Shown here piece by piece: positions 17,052 through 25,711 of a stretch of DNA of 64,000 nt. The DNA comes from Devosia riboflavina. Lineage in GTDB: Bacteria; Pseudomonadota; Alphaproteobacteria; Rhizobiales; Devosiaceae. The stretch spans positions 124,001-188,000 of the forward strand of contig NZ_JQGC01000007.1 of assembly GCF_000743575.1 (NCBI RefSeq), written 5' to 3'. The notes beneath the pieces were generated by a model. The model was not told the DNA's origin and searched no databases. It saw only the letters and a program-made list of their open reading frames with translations. Both the position numbers and the translations under genes were made by a program. Each line of letters begins with the position of its first letter. The stretch's first letter is position 1.

Positions 17052-18898
17052 AGCAAGGACAGAGCGGTGTCGATATCGCAGCAGTTGAGGCCGCCCTGCG
17101 AGAGGACGGTCCCATACGGCTGGACTTGGCCGGGCGAGGGCGGCTGTTCATGGACCGGCCGATGCCCTTTCTTGTTGTGCATATCGGTAGGCGATCCGAA
17201 CCGGCCGCGCGGGATGTGGCCATGGCCAACTCCGCTTATTTGCTGGTGCCCAATCTGACCGATGCCGTGGCCGTGATCCGCCTCGTGGGTGCCGCCATGC
17301 TCGAACGCTTCGGAGCCTTTGTCGTCCTCGACATTGGAGAATTGACCAAGGACGGTCTCGCCAAGGACGCGCCCTATCTCGCTCCCTTCGAGGTGAGTGC
17401 TTCGGCTCCGGCAGGTCGGGCCGCACAGTTAGCGTTGTCGGCGTTGATCGGTGGCCTCGAAAAGGTTGACGCGCGGTACCGGGCGCCGAGAGTGACCCGC
17501 AAGGCCCTCGATGAAGACGGTCATGCGGGTCTTGCTCGGCGTCTTCCCGCATTTCCCGTGCTGACCCTGCGTTTTGCTCCGATCTACAAGGTGCCGCAGT
17601 CCCACGCGACCTATCCTGAACTTCGGGAGCGTCTTGTCGCGAATGTCTTCGATGCCGCCTTGCAGGCAATGGCCGAATTCGCCCGCCACGAAACCAGTCT
17701 GTCGCCGGCCAGCCATCGGGCGCTCGGCCGTCGGGTTTTCGTCGATGCGGTCATGCGCGCCGATAAGGCTATCGACGCGATTGCCAGTAACTTCGATTTT
17801 CTTCTCGCCGTTACGCCTATTAATGCGGAAGACGCCTGGTCAGAGTTCAAGGCCGGCAAATTCGAACGCGCGCCCCAGTTTCTCTATAGACCGCTGACCA
17901 TCGATATCGCGGCGAGCAAGAAGGCGCTTTTTTCCATTGGCCTCGATCATTTTGAGGATCCCGTGTTGAGCACGCTCTATCGGGAAAAGCAGCGTGAACT
18001 CGATCTACAGCTATCGATGCTTTCCATGCGCGAGGATCGTCAATTCCTTGAACTGGGCCGGGCGCTTTATCGCTCCATCGAACCGCGCCTCGAAAAAGCG
18101 GCGCACGAAATTCTGGAGGCGACGGCGAAAAGCCGATCCGGCAACGAGGTCGCCAATGTCGACTATCGGTTTGTGGAGCGCCGCGCGCAGGCGATGATCG
18201 ATCGCTATGCCGCCCAGTCAAACAGTTTTGCCGCGTCTATCGACCTGCGCGACGACTTGCCCGCTGGCATGATGGTAACCAATGGCCAATTGCTGATCTC
18301 GCGCAATACCACGATGGCCAGGGATCGCGTGGAAGCCCTGCTCAGCCATGAGGTGGGGGTGCATCTCCTGACCTATTTCAACGGCTCGGGTCACGGCCTG
18401 CAGATCTTCCGCAGCGGGCTTGCCGGCTATGAAGGGGCACAGGAAGGGCTTGCCGTGCTGGCCGAATATCTGGCAGGCGGCATGACGATCGCGCGCCTGC
18501 GTCTCCTTGCGGTACGAGTGCTAGCCGTGTCGGACATGCTGGGCGGTGCGGGCTTTGTCGAAACCTTTGCCATGCTGACCAAGGAGCACAAGTTCTCCGA
18601 GCGCAATGCCTTCAACATTGCCCTGCGCGTCCATCGCGGCGGGGGCCTTGCCAAGGACGCCATTTACCTGCGCGGGCTGTTCGAGCTTCTGGATCATCTG
18701 TCGAGCGGCGGTTCTCTCGATCCTTTCTGGCTGGGCAAGATTGCTTCAGCCCATTTCTCGGTCATTCAGGAATTGAGCACGCGTGGACTGCTCAAAGCGC
18801 CGCGCTTGCTGCCGCAATTTCTTGACATTCCGGGCGCCGACCAGCGCCTGGCCCGCCTCAAGGGCGGGCTTTCACCCCTCGATCTCATCGCTGCCTAG
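17048..18898 (+). CDS. DUF1704/MATCAP-family zinc metallopeptidase (QEGLA motif protein)
   Basis: 616 aa from the ATG at 17048, overlapping the previous stop by 4 bp. The zincin motif HEVGVH is at about residues 434-439 and the QEGLA motif at about 465-469; its Glu is the likely third zinc ligand. These define the DUF1704 family, often annotated as flavohemoglobin expression-modulating QEGLA motif protein, and related to the eukaryotic tubulin detyrosinase MATCAP, a carboxypeptidase. Residues ~1-250 show no motif I recognise; FGAFVVLDIGEL near residue 98 resembles a stretch of the upstream amidohydrolase (FGAFVVLDMHSY). Probably removes C-terminal or isopeptide-linked residues; the substrate is unknown. 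No signal peptide, so cytoplasmic. Confidence 0.88.
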   Translation: MKQGQSGVDIAAVEAALREDGPIRLDLAGRGRLFMDRPMPFLVVHIGRRSEPAARDVAMANSAYLLVPNLTDAVAVIRLVGAAMLERFGAFVVLDIGELTKDGLAKDAPYLAPFEVSASAPAGRAAQLALSALIGGLEKVDARYRAPRVTRKALDEDGHAGLARRLPAFPVLTLRFAPIYKVPQSHATYPELRERLVANVFDAALQAMAEFARHETSLSPASHRALGRRVFVDAVMRADKAIDAIASNFDFLLAVTPINAEDAWSEFKAGKFERAPQFLYRPLTIDIAASKKALFSIGLDHFEDPVLSTLYREKQRELDLQLSMLSMREDRQFLELGRALYRSIEPRLEKAAHEILEATAKSRSGNEVANVDYRFVERRAQAMIDRYAAQSNSFAASIDLRDDLPAGMMVTNGQLLISRNTTMARDRVEALLSHEVGVHLLTYFNGSGHGLQIFRSGLAGYEGAQEGLAVLAEYLAGGMTIARLRLLAVRVLAVSDMLGGAGFVETFAMLTKEHKFSERNAFNIALRVHRGGGLAKDAIYLRGLFELLDHLSSGGSLDPFWLGKIASAHFSVIQELSTRGLLKAPRLLPQFLDIPGADQRLARLKGGLSPLDLIAA

Positions 18899-18906
18899 GA
18901 GTGGCC

Positions 18907-19953
18907 ATGCGCATTGCATTTTTTGTCAACTCAATCGAAGGCGAGTCGCCCCACTACACAACCACAACCCTCGCCCTGGCGGCATTGGGGCGCGGTCACG
19001 ACGTCTGCTATGTCACGCCATCGGATTTTGTGCTGCGCGCCGACGATGGGCTGGCCATTCGCGGCCTCGAACTTCCGGCCTCCAACTACAAGAAGTCTGA
19101 AACGCTCCATAAAGACCTGCAGAGCAAAAGCGCCGAGATGCGCACATTCGATGTGGAGGAGATCGATGTGCTGTTTCTGCGCAACGATCCGTCTCTCGAT
19201 GCGGTGGATCGGCCCTGGGCCGCCAATATCGGCATCATTTTTGGTCGCATGGCTGCTCGGCGCGGCGTTCTGGTCGTCAATGATCCGGAGGGATTGGCTC
19301 AGGCGCAGAACAAGCTGTACTTCCAGGATTTTCCCGCTTCAGTACGGCCCACAACGCTCATTTCGAAGAATATCGAGGAAATTCGAGCCTTCCTCGACGG
19401 CCAGAAAAAGGGGGCGATCGTCAAACCCTTGCAAGGCTCGGGCGGAAAGAACGTCTTCAAGGTGGCTTCGCCTAAGGACCACAACCTCAACCAGATTTTC
19501 GAAGCCGTCAGCGGCGAGGGCTATCTGATTGCCCAAGCCTTCCTGCCGGAGGCCAGCGAGGGCGATGTGCGCTTCTTCATGATGAACGGGCGCCCCCTTA
19601 TGCGCGATGGCAAATATGCTGCCTTTCGAAGGGTGCCAGCCAAGGGTGAAATTCGCTCGAATATCCATGTCGGAGGTGGACCCGCGCCCGTCGAGGTGAC
19701 GGAGACCATGTTGGCAATAGCTGAAACGGTTCGGCCAAAGCTCATCCACGATGGCATGTTTCTCGTCGGTCTCGACATCGTCGGCGACAAGATTTTGGAG
19801 ATCAACGTTTTCACCCCCGGCGGGCTGAACAATCTCTCCGAACTCTACGAAACTAATTTTTCCGACAGCGTCATCGCGGCGCTCGAGGAGAAGAAGGCCA
19901 TCAGCGACGCCTATGGGAAACGGATCGCCAATCGCGAACTGGCGACCCTTTAG
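18907..19953 (+). CDS. ATP-grasp ligase, glutathione synthetase (GshB)-like
   Basis: 348 aa from ATG 18907 with AGGAG 6 nt upstream; a GTG at 18901 is possible. N-terminal MRIAFFVNSIEG strand, then an ATP-grasp domain: GAIVKPLQGSGGKNVFKV (ATP lysine and glycine-rich loop), YLIAQAFLPEASEGDVRFF, and the Mg-binding end LVGLDIVGDKILEINVFTPGGL (Glu, Asn). It closely follows the GshB pattern, including NPGG-like FTPGG. Glutathione synthetase itself is usually encoded beside gshA, which is absent here; only 8 bp separate it from the DUF1704 gene. A glutamate- or glutathione-like amino acid ligase is likely. Its TAG overlaps the stop of the convergent TetR gene. Confidence 0.87.
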   Translation: MRIAFFVNSIEGESPHYTTTTLALAALGRGHDVCYVTPSDFVLRADDGLAIRGLELPASNYKKSETLHKDLQSKSAEMRTFDVEEIDVLFLRNDPSLDAVDRPWAANIGIIFGRMAARRGVLVVNDPEGLAQAQNKLYFQDFPASVRPTTLISKNIEEIRAFLDGQKKGAIVKPLQGSGGKNVFKVASPKDHNLNQIFEAVSGEGYLIAQAFLPEASEGDVRFFMMNGRPLMRDGKYAAFRRVPAKGEIRSNIHVGGGPAPVEVTETMLAIAETVRPKLIHDGMFLVGLDIVGDKILEINVFTPGGLNNLSELYETNFSDSVIAALEEKKAISDAYGKRIANRELATL

Positions 19954-20558
19954 GCTGTGCCGCCATGGTCGGGCTTGCGCAAGCTTTCGAGCAATAGTCG
20001 AAACCCGGCAACCGCCCGCTTGGAGGTTGCCTCGGGATCGTCGGCGCTGGCAATCCAGGTTGCGGCGTGAGAACTCGCGCCGTTGATCAGGCGGGCAGCC
20101 ACCTCCGTGTCGACATCGATCAACTGCCCTTCGGTCTTTGCAGCGTCCAAATTAGTCTTGAGCGCCATAATACAGGCGTTTGCGCTGGGCCACTGTGAAG
20201 GGTCCCCGAGCACGGCCGGTGCATCGCGGAACATGATGCGCTGAATCTCTGGTTCGAGCGCCATTTCGATATAGGCGATCCATTCGTCGACCAGCCCCTG
20301 CCACCGGGAGGGCGCTTTCATCGAAATGGCAAGCAGACGCTCGGACATTTCGCTGTCGATCTCCTCGACCACAGCCCGAAGCAGCCCCTCCTTATCGCCA
20401 AAGTGGTGATAGAGCGCGCCCCGGGTAAGGCCGGCCTCTGCGGTGAAGTCGTCCATTGAGGATGCGGCATAGCCGATTGTACCGAAGGCCTTTCGTCCCG
20501 CCGCCAGCAGCTTTTGGCGGGTCTCAGCCATGGCTTCCTTTCGCGATTTTCCGACCAT
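19950..20558 (-). CDS. TetR/AcrR family transcriptional regulator
   Basis: 202 aa from ATG 20558. The longer start at 20597 is rejected because it would place the first palindromic operator inside the gene. N-terminal HTH: AFGTIGYAASSMDDFTAEAGLTRGALYHHFGDKEGLL, the classic TetR pattern (GALYHHFGDK). The C-terminal two-thirds is the helical ligand-binding and dimerisation domain. It is divergent from an MFS transporter gene with three palindromes between them, the standard arrangement for a repressor of an efflux pump that also represses itself. Confidence 0.93.
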   Translation of the reverse strand: MVGKSRKEAMAETRQKLLAAGRKAFGTIGYAASSMDDFTAEAGLTRGALYHHFGDKEGLLRAVVEEIDSEMSERLLAISMKAPSRWQGLVDEWIAYIEMALEPEIQRIMFRDAPAVLGDPSQWPSANACIMALKTNLDAAKTEGQLIDVDTEVAARLINGASSHAATWIASADDPEATSKRAVAGFRLLLESLRKPDHGGTA

Positions 20559-20572
20559 ATCACTCCGTTCGC

Positions 20573-20638
20573 ATACGTAACGTATTTGGATTGACATACG
20601 AGATGTATGCCAATATCCATTTCACATACGCAACGTAT
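20573..20638. promoter_or_regulatory. three palindromic operators between tetR-type gene and MFS gene
   Basis: Site 1, ATACGTAACGTAT (20573-20585), is a perfect palindrome around one base. Site 2, CATACGAGATGTATG (20595-20609), has 5-bp arms. Site 3, ATACGCAACGTAT (20626-20638), has ATACG/CGTAT arms. A TTGACA at 20591-20596 overlaps site 2 and an AT-rich TATATAA at 20636-20642 overlaps site 3, so binding would block transcription. The likely ligand is the TetR protein encoded at 19950-20558. Confidence 0.75.
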
Positions 20639-20673
20639 ATAAGCGTTGCGAGAGTTCATCAAGGATGGGTGAA

Positions 20674-21900
20674 ATGTCCAACCCCTATGCTCAAATTTTC
20701 CGCGCACCCGGTGCGAAAGGCTTTGCCGCCGCCGCCTTCGTTGCGCGCATGCCGATGGCCATGGCGCCGATCGGTATCGTCGCCATGCTGTCCCAGACCC
20801 ATGGCGAATACTGGCTTGCCGGCGCGGTCTCGGCGACTTTCGCCATTGCCAATGCGATTGTCTCGCCGCAGATTTCGCGCCTCGTTGATCGCTACGGCCA
20901 ATCGGCGGTCGTCGCGCCGGCCATGCTGGTTTCGGTCGTGGCGTTCGTCGCGCTAATTTTGGCTGCGAACCAAGGCTGGCCAATCTGGACGCTCTTCGTG
21001 TCGGCTCTTCTCGCGGCCACCATGCCCAGCATTTCGGCCATGGTTCGCGCCCGCTGGAGCGAGCTGTTCAGTGGCCGTCCTGAGCTCAATACCGCTTTTG
21101 CCTTCGAATCTTCTGCCGATGAACTCGTTTATATTGCTGGAGCTTCTGTCTCGGTGGCCCTGTCCGTATCGGTGTTTCCGGAAGCTGGCATGATTGCCGG
21201 CACCGCGTTTCTGGCTCTGGGCACAATTGCCTTTCTGTTGCAGCGCGGCAGCGAACCCAAGTTGCGGCTGCATGATCGCGTGACGGCACGCGGATCCGCC
21301 ATCAGGCTGCGCCCAGTTCAGATCATCACCTTGGCGCTGGTCTTTGTTGGTGCCATGTTTGCCACGGCCGAGGTCAGCGCGGTAGCGATCACCGAGGCGC
21401 TCGGCCAGGCGAGCGCTGCCAGCCTCGTCATCGGCGTCTATGCCATAGGGTCCTTCGTGCTCGGCCTCGTCCTGGGTGCCCTCAACCCAAAGATGGCTCT
21501 CCATCGACAGTTGATGATCGCCGTCGGTGTGCTGGCGGTAACCTCGATCCCCCTCCTGTTTTCCACCGGCTCCGTGGCAGCTCTGGCGGTTGCGGTGTTC
21601 ATCAGCGGTATCGCGATTTCGCCAACCTTCATCACGGCGTTTGGTCTCATTGAGCGACGCGTGCCGGAGTCCATGCTCACCGAAGGCGTTACCTGGGTGA
21701 TGACCGGTATTGGTATCGGCATGGCGTTGGGGTCATTCACCGCCGGCTGGGTCGTCGATGCCTATGGTCCGCAGCACGGCTTTTGGGTCTCGGTGGCGGC
21801 AGGTGCGGCCAGTGCCCTCATCGTAGCGCTGGGGCAGGGGGTATTGGGAGACGACAGGCCCAGAGATGCCGATCGCCTTCAGGCACAGCCGGCGGAATAA
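20674..21900 (+). CDS. MFS transporter
   Basis: 408 aa from ATG 20674, with AAGGA 8 nt upstream; ATG 20665 overlaps that ribosome site and is less likely. About 12 hydrophobic segments across the length; the MFS loop-2/3 type motif appears as SRLVDRYGQSAVVAPAM. Highly hydrophobic with few charges between segments. Paired with a divergent TetR repressor, it is most likely a proton-driven exporter of a toxic or signalling compound. The ligand is unknown. Confidence 0.9.
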   Translation: MSNPYAQIFRAPGAKGFAAAAFVARMPMAMAPIGIVAMLSQTHGEYWLAGAVSATFAIANAIVSPQISRLVDRYGQSAVVAPAMLVSVVAFVALILAANQGWPIWTLFVSALLAATMPSISAMVRARWSELFSGRPELNTAFAFESSADELVYIAGASVSVALSVSVFPEAGMIAGTAFLALGTIAFLLQRGSEPKLRLHDRVTARGSAIRLRPVQIITLALVFVGAMFATAEVSAVAITEALGQASAASLVIGVYAIGSFVLGLVLGALNPKMALHRQLMIAVGVLAVTSIPLLFSTGSVAALAVAVFISGIAISPTFITAFGLIERRVPESMLTEGVTWVMTGIGIGMALGSFTAGWVVDAYGPQHGFWVSVAAGAASALIVALGQGVLGDDRPRDADRLQAQPAE

Positions 21901-21915
21901 TAGATGGCATAAAGT

Positions 21916-21943
21916 GAGAGGGGCGCTTTCGGGCGCCCCTCTC
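21916..21943 (+). terminator. terminator-like hairpin after the MFS gene
   Basis: GAGAGGGGCGC (21916-21926) pairs with GCGCCCCTCTC (21933-21943) across a 6-base loop TTTCGG: an 11-bp perfect stem 15 bp after the stop codon. Only a short T stretch follows, so termination strength is uncertain. It separates the MFS gene from the convergent ThuA operon and could serve both directions. Confidence 0.6.
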
Positions 21944-21965
21944 TTCAAAGATATTGCTGCCGCTT

Positions 21966-22694
21966 CTAGCGGTGGATCGGCTCCTTGCGATGCCAATTAT
22001 CCAACTTGCGCGAAGGCTTGTGCGGTTGCATGGCCCATTCGATGCCATTGCCGATCACGTGCTGCACCATAGGATGGTGGTAGATAGGGAAAGTCTCGTG
22101 GCCCGGCGAGAAGTAGAAGATGCGCCCGAGGCCGCGATAAAAGGTCAGGCCCGAACGGAACACTTCGCCGCCCTTGTACCAGGAGAGGAAGACGATCTCG
22201 TCGGGCGCGGGAATGTCGAAGGGTTCGCCATACATTTCCGAGGCCGGAATCTCGAAGAATGGCGGCACGCCATCGGCGATCGGGTGGTTGGGCAGAATGG
22301 TCCAGACCCGCTCGAGGTCGCCTTCCGGCAGTTCGCGCCAGGAAAGATTGGCATTGGTGCCGACCATGCGGCGGAACATCTTCGAGTGGTGGCCCGAATG
22401 GAGAACGACCAGGCCCATGCCGGCGAGCACGCGCTGCTGCACGCGGTCGATATATTCGTCCTTCACCTCATCATGGGCGACATGGCCCCACCAGGTGAGC
22501 ACGTCCGTGCGGTCGAGCAGTTCCTGCGTCAGGCCCTGTTCTGGATCGTCAATGGTACGGCGCTCGATGGTGAAGTCACGATCCCCAAAGCCGGCGGCGA
22601 GCGCGCCATCCATGCCGTCAGGATAAATCTTGGCGACTGGCGGGTCGTTCTTTTCGTGGCGGCCTTCGTTCCACATGGTCAGGCGAATAGTCAC
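21966..22694 (-). CDS. ThuA-like protein (trehalose utilisation family)
   Basis: 242 aa. MTIRLTMWNEGRHEKN start, then the ThuA/class I glutamine amidotransferase-like fold with VLTWWGHVAHDEV, GLVVLHSGHHSKMF and IFYFSPGHETFPIYHHP. ThuA proteins of rhizobia take part in trehalose/sucrose-derived 3-keto-disaccharide use; the exact reaction is not settled. It is the last gene of the minus-strand CUT1 importer operon, and a Gfo/Idh/MocA dehydrogenase is divergent from that operon. A pairing of importer, ThuA and dehydrogenase is typical of ThuEFGK-AB-like systems, which supports a disaccharide or sugar derivative as substrate. Confidence 0.88.
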   Translation of the reverse strand: MTIRLTMWNEGRHEKNDPPVAKIYPDGMDGALAAGFGDRDFTIERRTIDDPEQGLTQELLDRTDVLTWWGHVAHDEVKDEYIDRVQQRVLAGMGLVVLHSGHHSKMFRRMVGTNANLSWRELPEGDLERVWTILPNHPIADGVPPFFEIPASEMYGEPFDIPAPDEIVFLSWYKGGEVFRSGLTFYRGLGRIFYFSPGHETFPIYHHPMVQHVIGNGIEWAMQPHKPSRKLDNWHRKEPIHR

Positions 22695-22714
22695 AGTAGT
22701 CTCCGTAGAATGAA

Positions 22715-23797
22715 TCAGCCGGTGATGACGCGTCCGGACTGATCGAAGAGGTGGAAGGCGCCATGGTTGAGCGCCAGCTTCACGGTTGAACCCGGCGCCA
22801 GCGCCAGGTCGCCCTGGGCGCGCACGAGCAGGGTGTCGTCGCCATTACGCGCATTGAGATAGGTTTCAGCGCCGAGGCGCTCGACAATGGCGATGGTGGC
22901 TTCGAGATCGACATTGTCCGTTGCCGGCTGAATGTGCTCGGGGCGCATGCCCAGCGTCACCAACTGACCGACGGCGCCGGCCAATGAGCGATTGTCGAGC
23001 CGCGTGGTCCAGCCGGCATTGGCCTTAAAACTCTGGCTGGCCGCATCGCCGATGATGGTGCCGGGCACGAGATTCATGCGCGGCGAGCCGATGAAGCCGG
23101 CAACGAAGGTGTTGATGGGGTTGTTGTAGAGCTCGATCGGGGTGTCCCACTGCTCGACCCGGCCCTTATTGAGCACGACGATCCGTGTCGCCATGGTCAT
23201 GGCCTCCACCTGATCATGCGTTACATAGACGATGGTGGGTCTGAGTTCCTGATGCAGCTTCTGCAATTCGGCGCGCATCTGCACGCGCAGCGCCGCATCG
23301 AGATTGCTGAGGGGCTCATCGAAGAGGATGACGCGCGGGCGCTTGATGATGGCGCGACCGATGGCCACGCGCTGGCGTTGCCCACCGGAGAGTTCCGCCG
23401 GTCGCCGATCGAGCAGTTCGGAGAGCTGTAGAAGCTCGGAAACCCGGCCCACCTCGCGAGCGATCTCGGCCTTAGGCACCTTCTTCAGGTCCAGTGAAAA
23501 GCCGATATTCTGCGCCACCGTCATGTGCGGATAGAGCGCATAGGACTGGAAGACCATGGCGATGCCGCGCTGGTCGGGCGGCACATCGTTGATGCGTTTG
23601 CCGTTCAGCACCAGGTCGCCGCTATCGATTGATTCAAGGCCGGCAATCATGCGCAACAGCGTGGATTTACCGCATCCCGAAGGTCCGACGAAGACGGTGA
23701 ACTCGCCGTCTTCCACGGCGATATCGACGCCCTGGATGATCTCGACCGAGCCAAAACTTTTGCGCACGCCGGAGAGTTGAATCATGGGAGTGGTCAT
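22715..23797 (-). CDS. CUT1 sugar ABC transporter ATP-binding protein (UgpC/MalK-like)
   Basis: 360 aa. Walker A GPSGCGKST, Q-loop VFQSYALYP, signature LSGGQRQR, Walker [15 protein letters not shown]-loop VTHDQVEA and a C-terminal TOBE/OB domain (LGMRPEHIQPA onward). Fourth gene of the minus-strand operon: binding protein, two permeases, ATPase, ThuA. It starts 3 bp after the permease gene ends. Confidence 0.94.
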   Translation of the reverse strand: MTTPMIQLSGVRKSFGSVEIIQGVDIAVEDGEFTVFVGPSGCGKSTLLRMIAGLESIDSGDLVLNGKRINDVPPDQRGIAMVFQSYALYPHMTVAQNIGFSLDLKKVPKAEIAREVGRVSELLQLSELLDRRPAELSGGQRQRVAIGRAIIKRPRVILFDEPLSNLDAALRVQMRAELQKLHQELRPTIVYVTHDQVEAMTMATRIVVLNKGRVEQWDTPIELYNNPINTFVAGFIGSPRMNLVPGTIIGDAASQSFKANAGWTTRLDNRSLAGAVGQLVTLGMRPEHIQPATDNVDLEATIAIVERLGAETYLNARNGDDTLLVRAQGDLALAPGSTVKLALNHGAFHLFDQSGRVITG

Positions 23798-23800
23798 CGC

Positions 23801-24703
23801 TTAGCCTTTGACGCCGCCGGAGAAAGTTTGAACGAGGAACCGACGCGCAAAGCTGAAGGCGATGACGGCGGGGATGAGGTAGATGGTGGCCAGCGCTGCG
23901 AGGAGCCCGTAGTCGATCTCGTTGACGCGCAGGAACGCGCGGAAAAGACCGATCGGCAGGGTCTGCAATTCGGGCGATGACAGGAGGATCAGCGGCAGAA
24001 GGAAATCGCCCCAGGCCGACATGAAGGCAAAGAGCCCGGCCGCCGCGAGACCCGGCAGCGCCAGCGGGATCAGCACCCGCCGAATGCGCTGCACCAGGGT
24101 AGCGCCGTCGAGAATTGCGGCTTCCTCATAATCCTTAGGCACGCCGTCGAAGAATACCTTCATGATCCACAGCGCCAGGGGCAGTTGCCCGGTTGCCAGC
24201 ACGATGATCAGGCCTAGATAGCCATCAATGAAGCCGAAGAGCTGCATGACCGAGCGATAGTGTTCGCCAACCAGCGGTCGCAACAGCGTGCCGATCCCGT
24301 TATTTGCTGTGAGCAGGATCTTGTAGAGCGGCACCAGCAGCGCCGTCGACGGCAGCACGCGAATGAGCAGGATGGCGTAGAGGAATGGCTGCTTCCACCA
24401 GGCTTTCGAGCGCGACAGCGCATAGCCGCCGAGACCCGCGACCACCATGACGATGAACGTGGCGCTAAGCACGGTGAACAGCGAATTGGCGAACCAGCGC
24501 ACGCCGTTCTCTTCGGCGAACACCTTGGTGTAGTGGTCGAACGTGACGCTATCAGGCCATTTCAGAAAGAGCTGTGCATTGCTGTCGATCGAGGCCAGAG
24601 CCATCCAGATGAAGGGCAGGATGCAGAAGATCGAAATGACGATCAGCGTAACATAGGCAAGGAAGGTATAAGCGCCCGAGCGCTTTTCGGAAATGCCGGC
24701 CAT
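23801..24703 (-). CDS. CUT1 sugar ABC transporter permease (MalG-like)
   Basis: 300 aa inner-membrane subunit with six hydrophobic segments and the EAA loop as DYEEAAILDGATLVQRIRRV. C-terminus FLVQTFSGGVKG is the usual MalG-type end. Its start overlaps the stop of the upstream MalF-like gene by one base (position 24703). Confidence 0.92.
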   Translation of the reverse strand: MAGISEKRSGAYTFLAYVTLIVISIFCILPFIWMALASIDSNAQLFLKWPDSVTFDHYTKVFAEENGVRWFANSLFTVLSATFIVMVVAGLGGYALSRSKAWWKQPFLYAILLIRVLPSTALLVPLYKILLTANNGIGTLLRPLVGEHYRSVMQLFGFIDGYLGLIIVLATGQLPLALWIMKVFFDGVPKDYEEAAILDGATLVQRIRRVLIPLALPGLAAAGLFAFMSAWGDFLLPLILLSSPELQTLPIGLFRAFLRVNEIDYGLLAALATIYLIPAVIAFSFARRFLVQTFSGGVKG

Positions 24704-25590
24704 CAGACTTCCACCTTGAGGGAGCGCACATAGGCAATGCCCAGCGCCAGCGAGACGACCAGCGCCACCACGGCACCGGCCGCGCCGTAGCCGATCTGGA
24801 AAGCGGTGAAGGACTGGTTGTAGATGTAGACCGAGATCACCTCGGTCTTGTTGCCGGGGCCGCCACGGGTCAGCGCGTAAACGAGGCCAAAGACCGAAAT
24901 GGTCGAGACGGTCGAAATCAGCATGTAGAGGAAGATGGTCGGCGCCATCAGCGGCAGGGTGATGCGCATGAACATCTGGCGCGGATTGGCGCCATCCATG
25001 CGCGCCGCCTCATATACTTCGGCAGGCACGGCGGCGAGGCCGGCGGTCAGCAGGATCATGGCGGTGCCGATGCCGCGCCAGGTATTGACCATGACCACCA
25101 TGAACAGCGGGAAGGTCTGCAGCCAGTCGACATAGGGCAGGCCGAAGAACACAAGGATCTTGCTCAGCGTCGCGTGGTCACCACCGGCGAGCATCGAAAT
25201 CCACATGAAGCCGGCGACCACTTCCGGCGCGGCATTGGGCAAGAGGATAGCAGCGCCGAAAACGGGCGCGCCGACGATCTTGCGCCGCAGCGCGATGGCG
25301 GAAATGAAGCCGAGCACGAACTGTCCGATAATGGCCGAGCCGACCACGAAGACGAAAGTGACGAACAGCGAGTTCCAGAAGCGACCGTCCGAGAAGAGGC
25401 GCAGATAGTTGGCGACGCCGACAAAGCGGGGCTTTGCCGCAGCAACGCCGGTCAGCGCCTCATTGGTCATACTCAGATAGACGGCATAGACCGCCGGATA
25501 AATGGTCAGGATCAGCAGCGGAACGAGCGCCGGCAAGAGCAGCCAGAGTAGCTGCCGCTCCTTGCGCTTCTGGAACGCGTCGAAGGCCAT
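24703..25590 (-). CDS. CUT1 sugar ABC transporter permease (MalF-like)
   Basis: 295 aa, six hydrophobic segments, EAA loop EVYEAARMDGANPRQMFMRI, and the TRGGPGNKTEV motif before a late segment. It is separated from the solute-binding protein gene by 121 bp that hold two strong GC-rich hairpins, a common means of setting a higher level of the binding protein than of the membrane subunits. Confidence 0.92.
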   Translation of the reverse strand: MAFDAFQKRKERQLLWLLLPALVPLLILTIYPAVYAVYLSMTNEALTGVAAAKPRFVGVANYLRLFSDGRFWNSLFVTFVFVVGSAIIGQFVLGFISAIALRRKIVGAPVFGAAILLPNAAPEVVAGFMWISMLAGGDHATLSKILVFFGLPYVDWLQTFPLFMVVMVNTWRGIGTAMILLTAGLAAVPAEVYEAARMDGANPRQMFMRITLPLMAPTIFLYMLISTVSTISVFGLVYALTRGGPGNKTEVISVYIYNQSFTAFQIGYGAAGAVVALVVSLALGIAYVRSLKVEV

Positions 25591-25619
25591 GGACGGGTGC
25601 CTCGATTGAGAGAATGGGA

Positions 25620-25682
25620 GACGCGGCCTTTGAAGGCCGCGTCTTGACCGGGAAAAGGGGACGCGGCCAAGGGGCCGCGTCC
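25620..25682. repeat. two tandem, related GC-rich hairpins between binding-protein and permease genes
   Basis: Hairpin 1 spans 25620-25643 with 11-base complementary arms GACGCGGCCTT/AAGGCCGCGTC around TG. Hairpin 2 spans 25659-25682: GGACGCGGCC, loop AAGG, GGCCGCGTCC. Both share the core GACGCGGCC, so they look like a duplicated element. No T run follows. Likely role is protection of the upstream binding-protein mRNA or partial termination (inference). Confidence 0.65.
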
Positions 25683-25711
25683 AGGGCGTCGGAGGAGGAG
25701 ACCGACGACGC

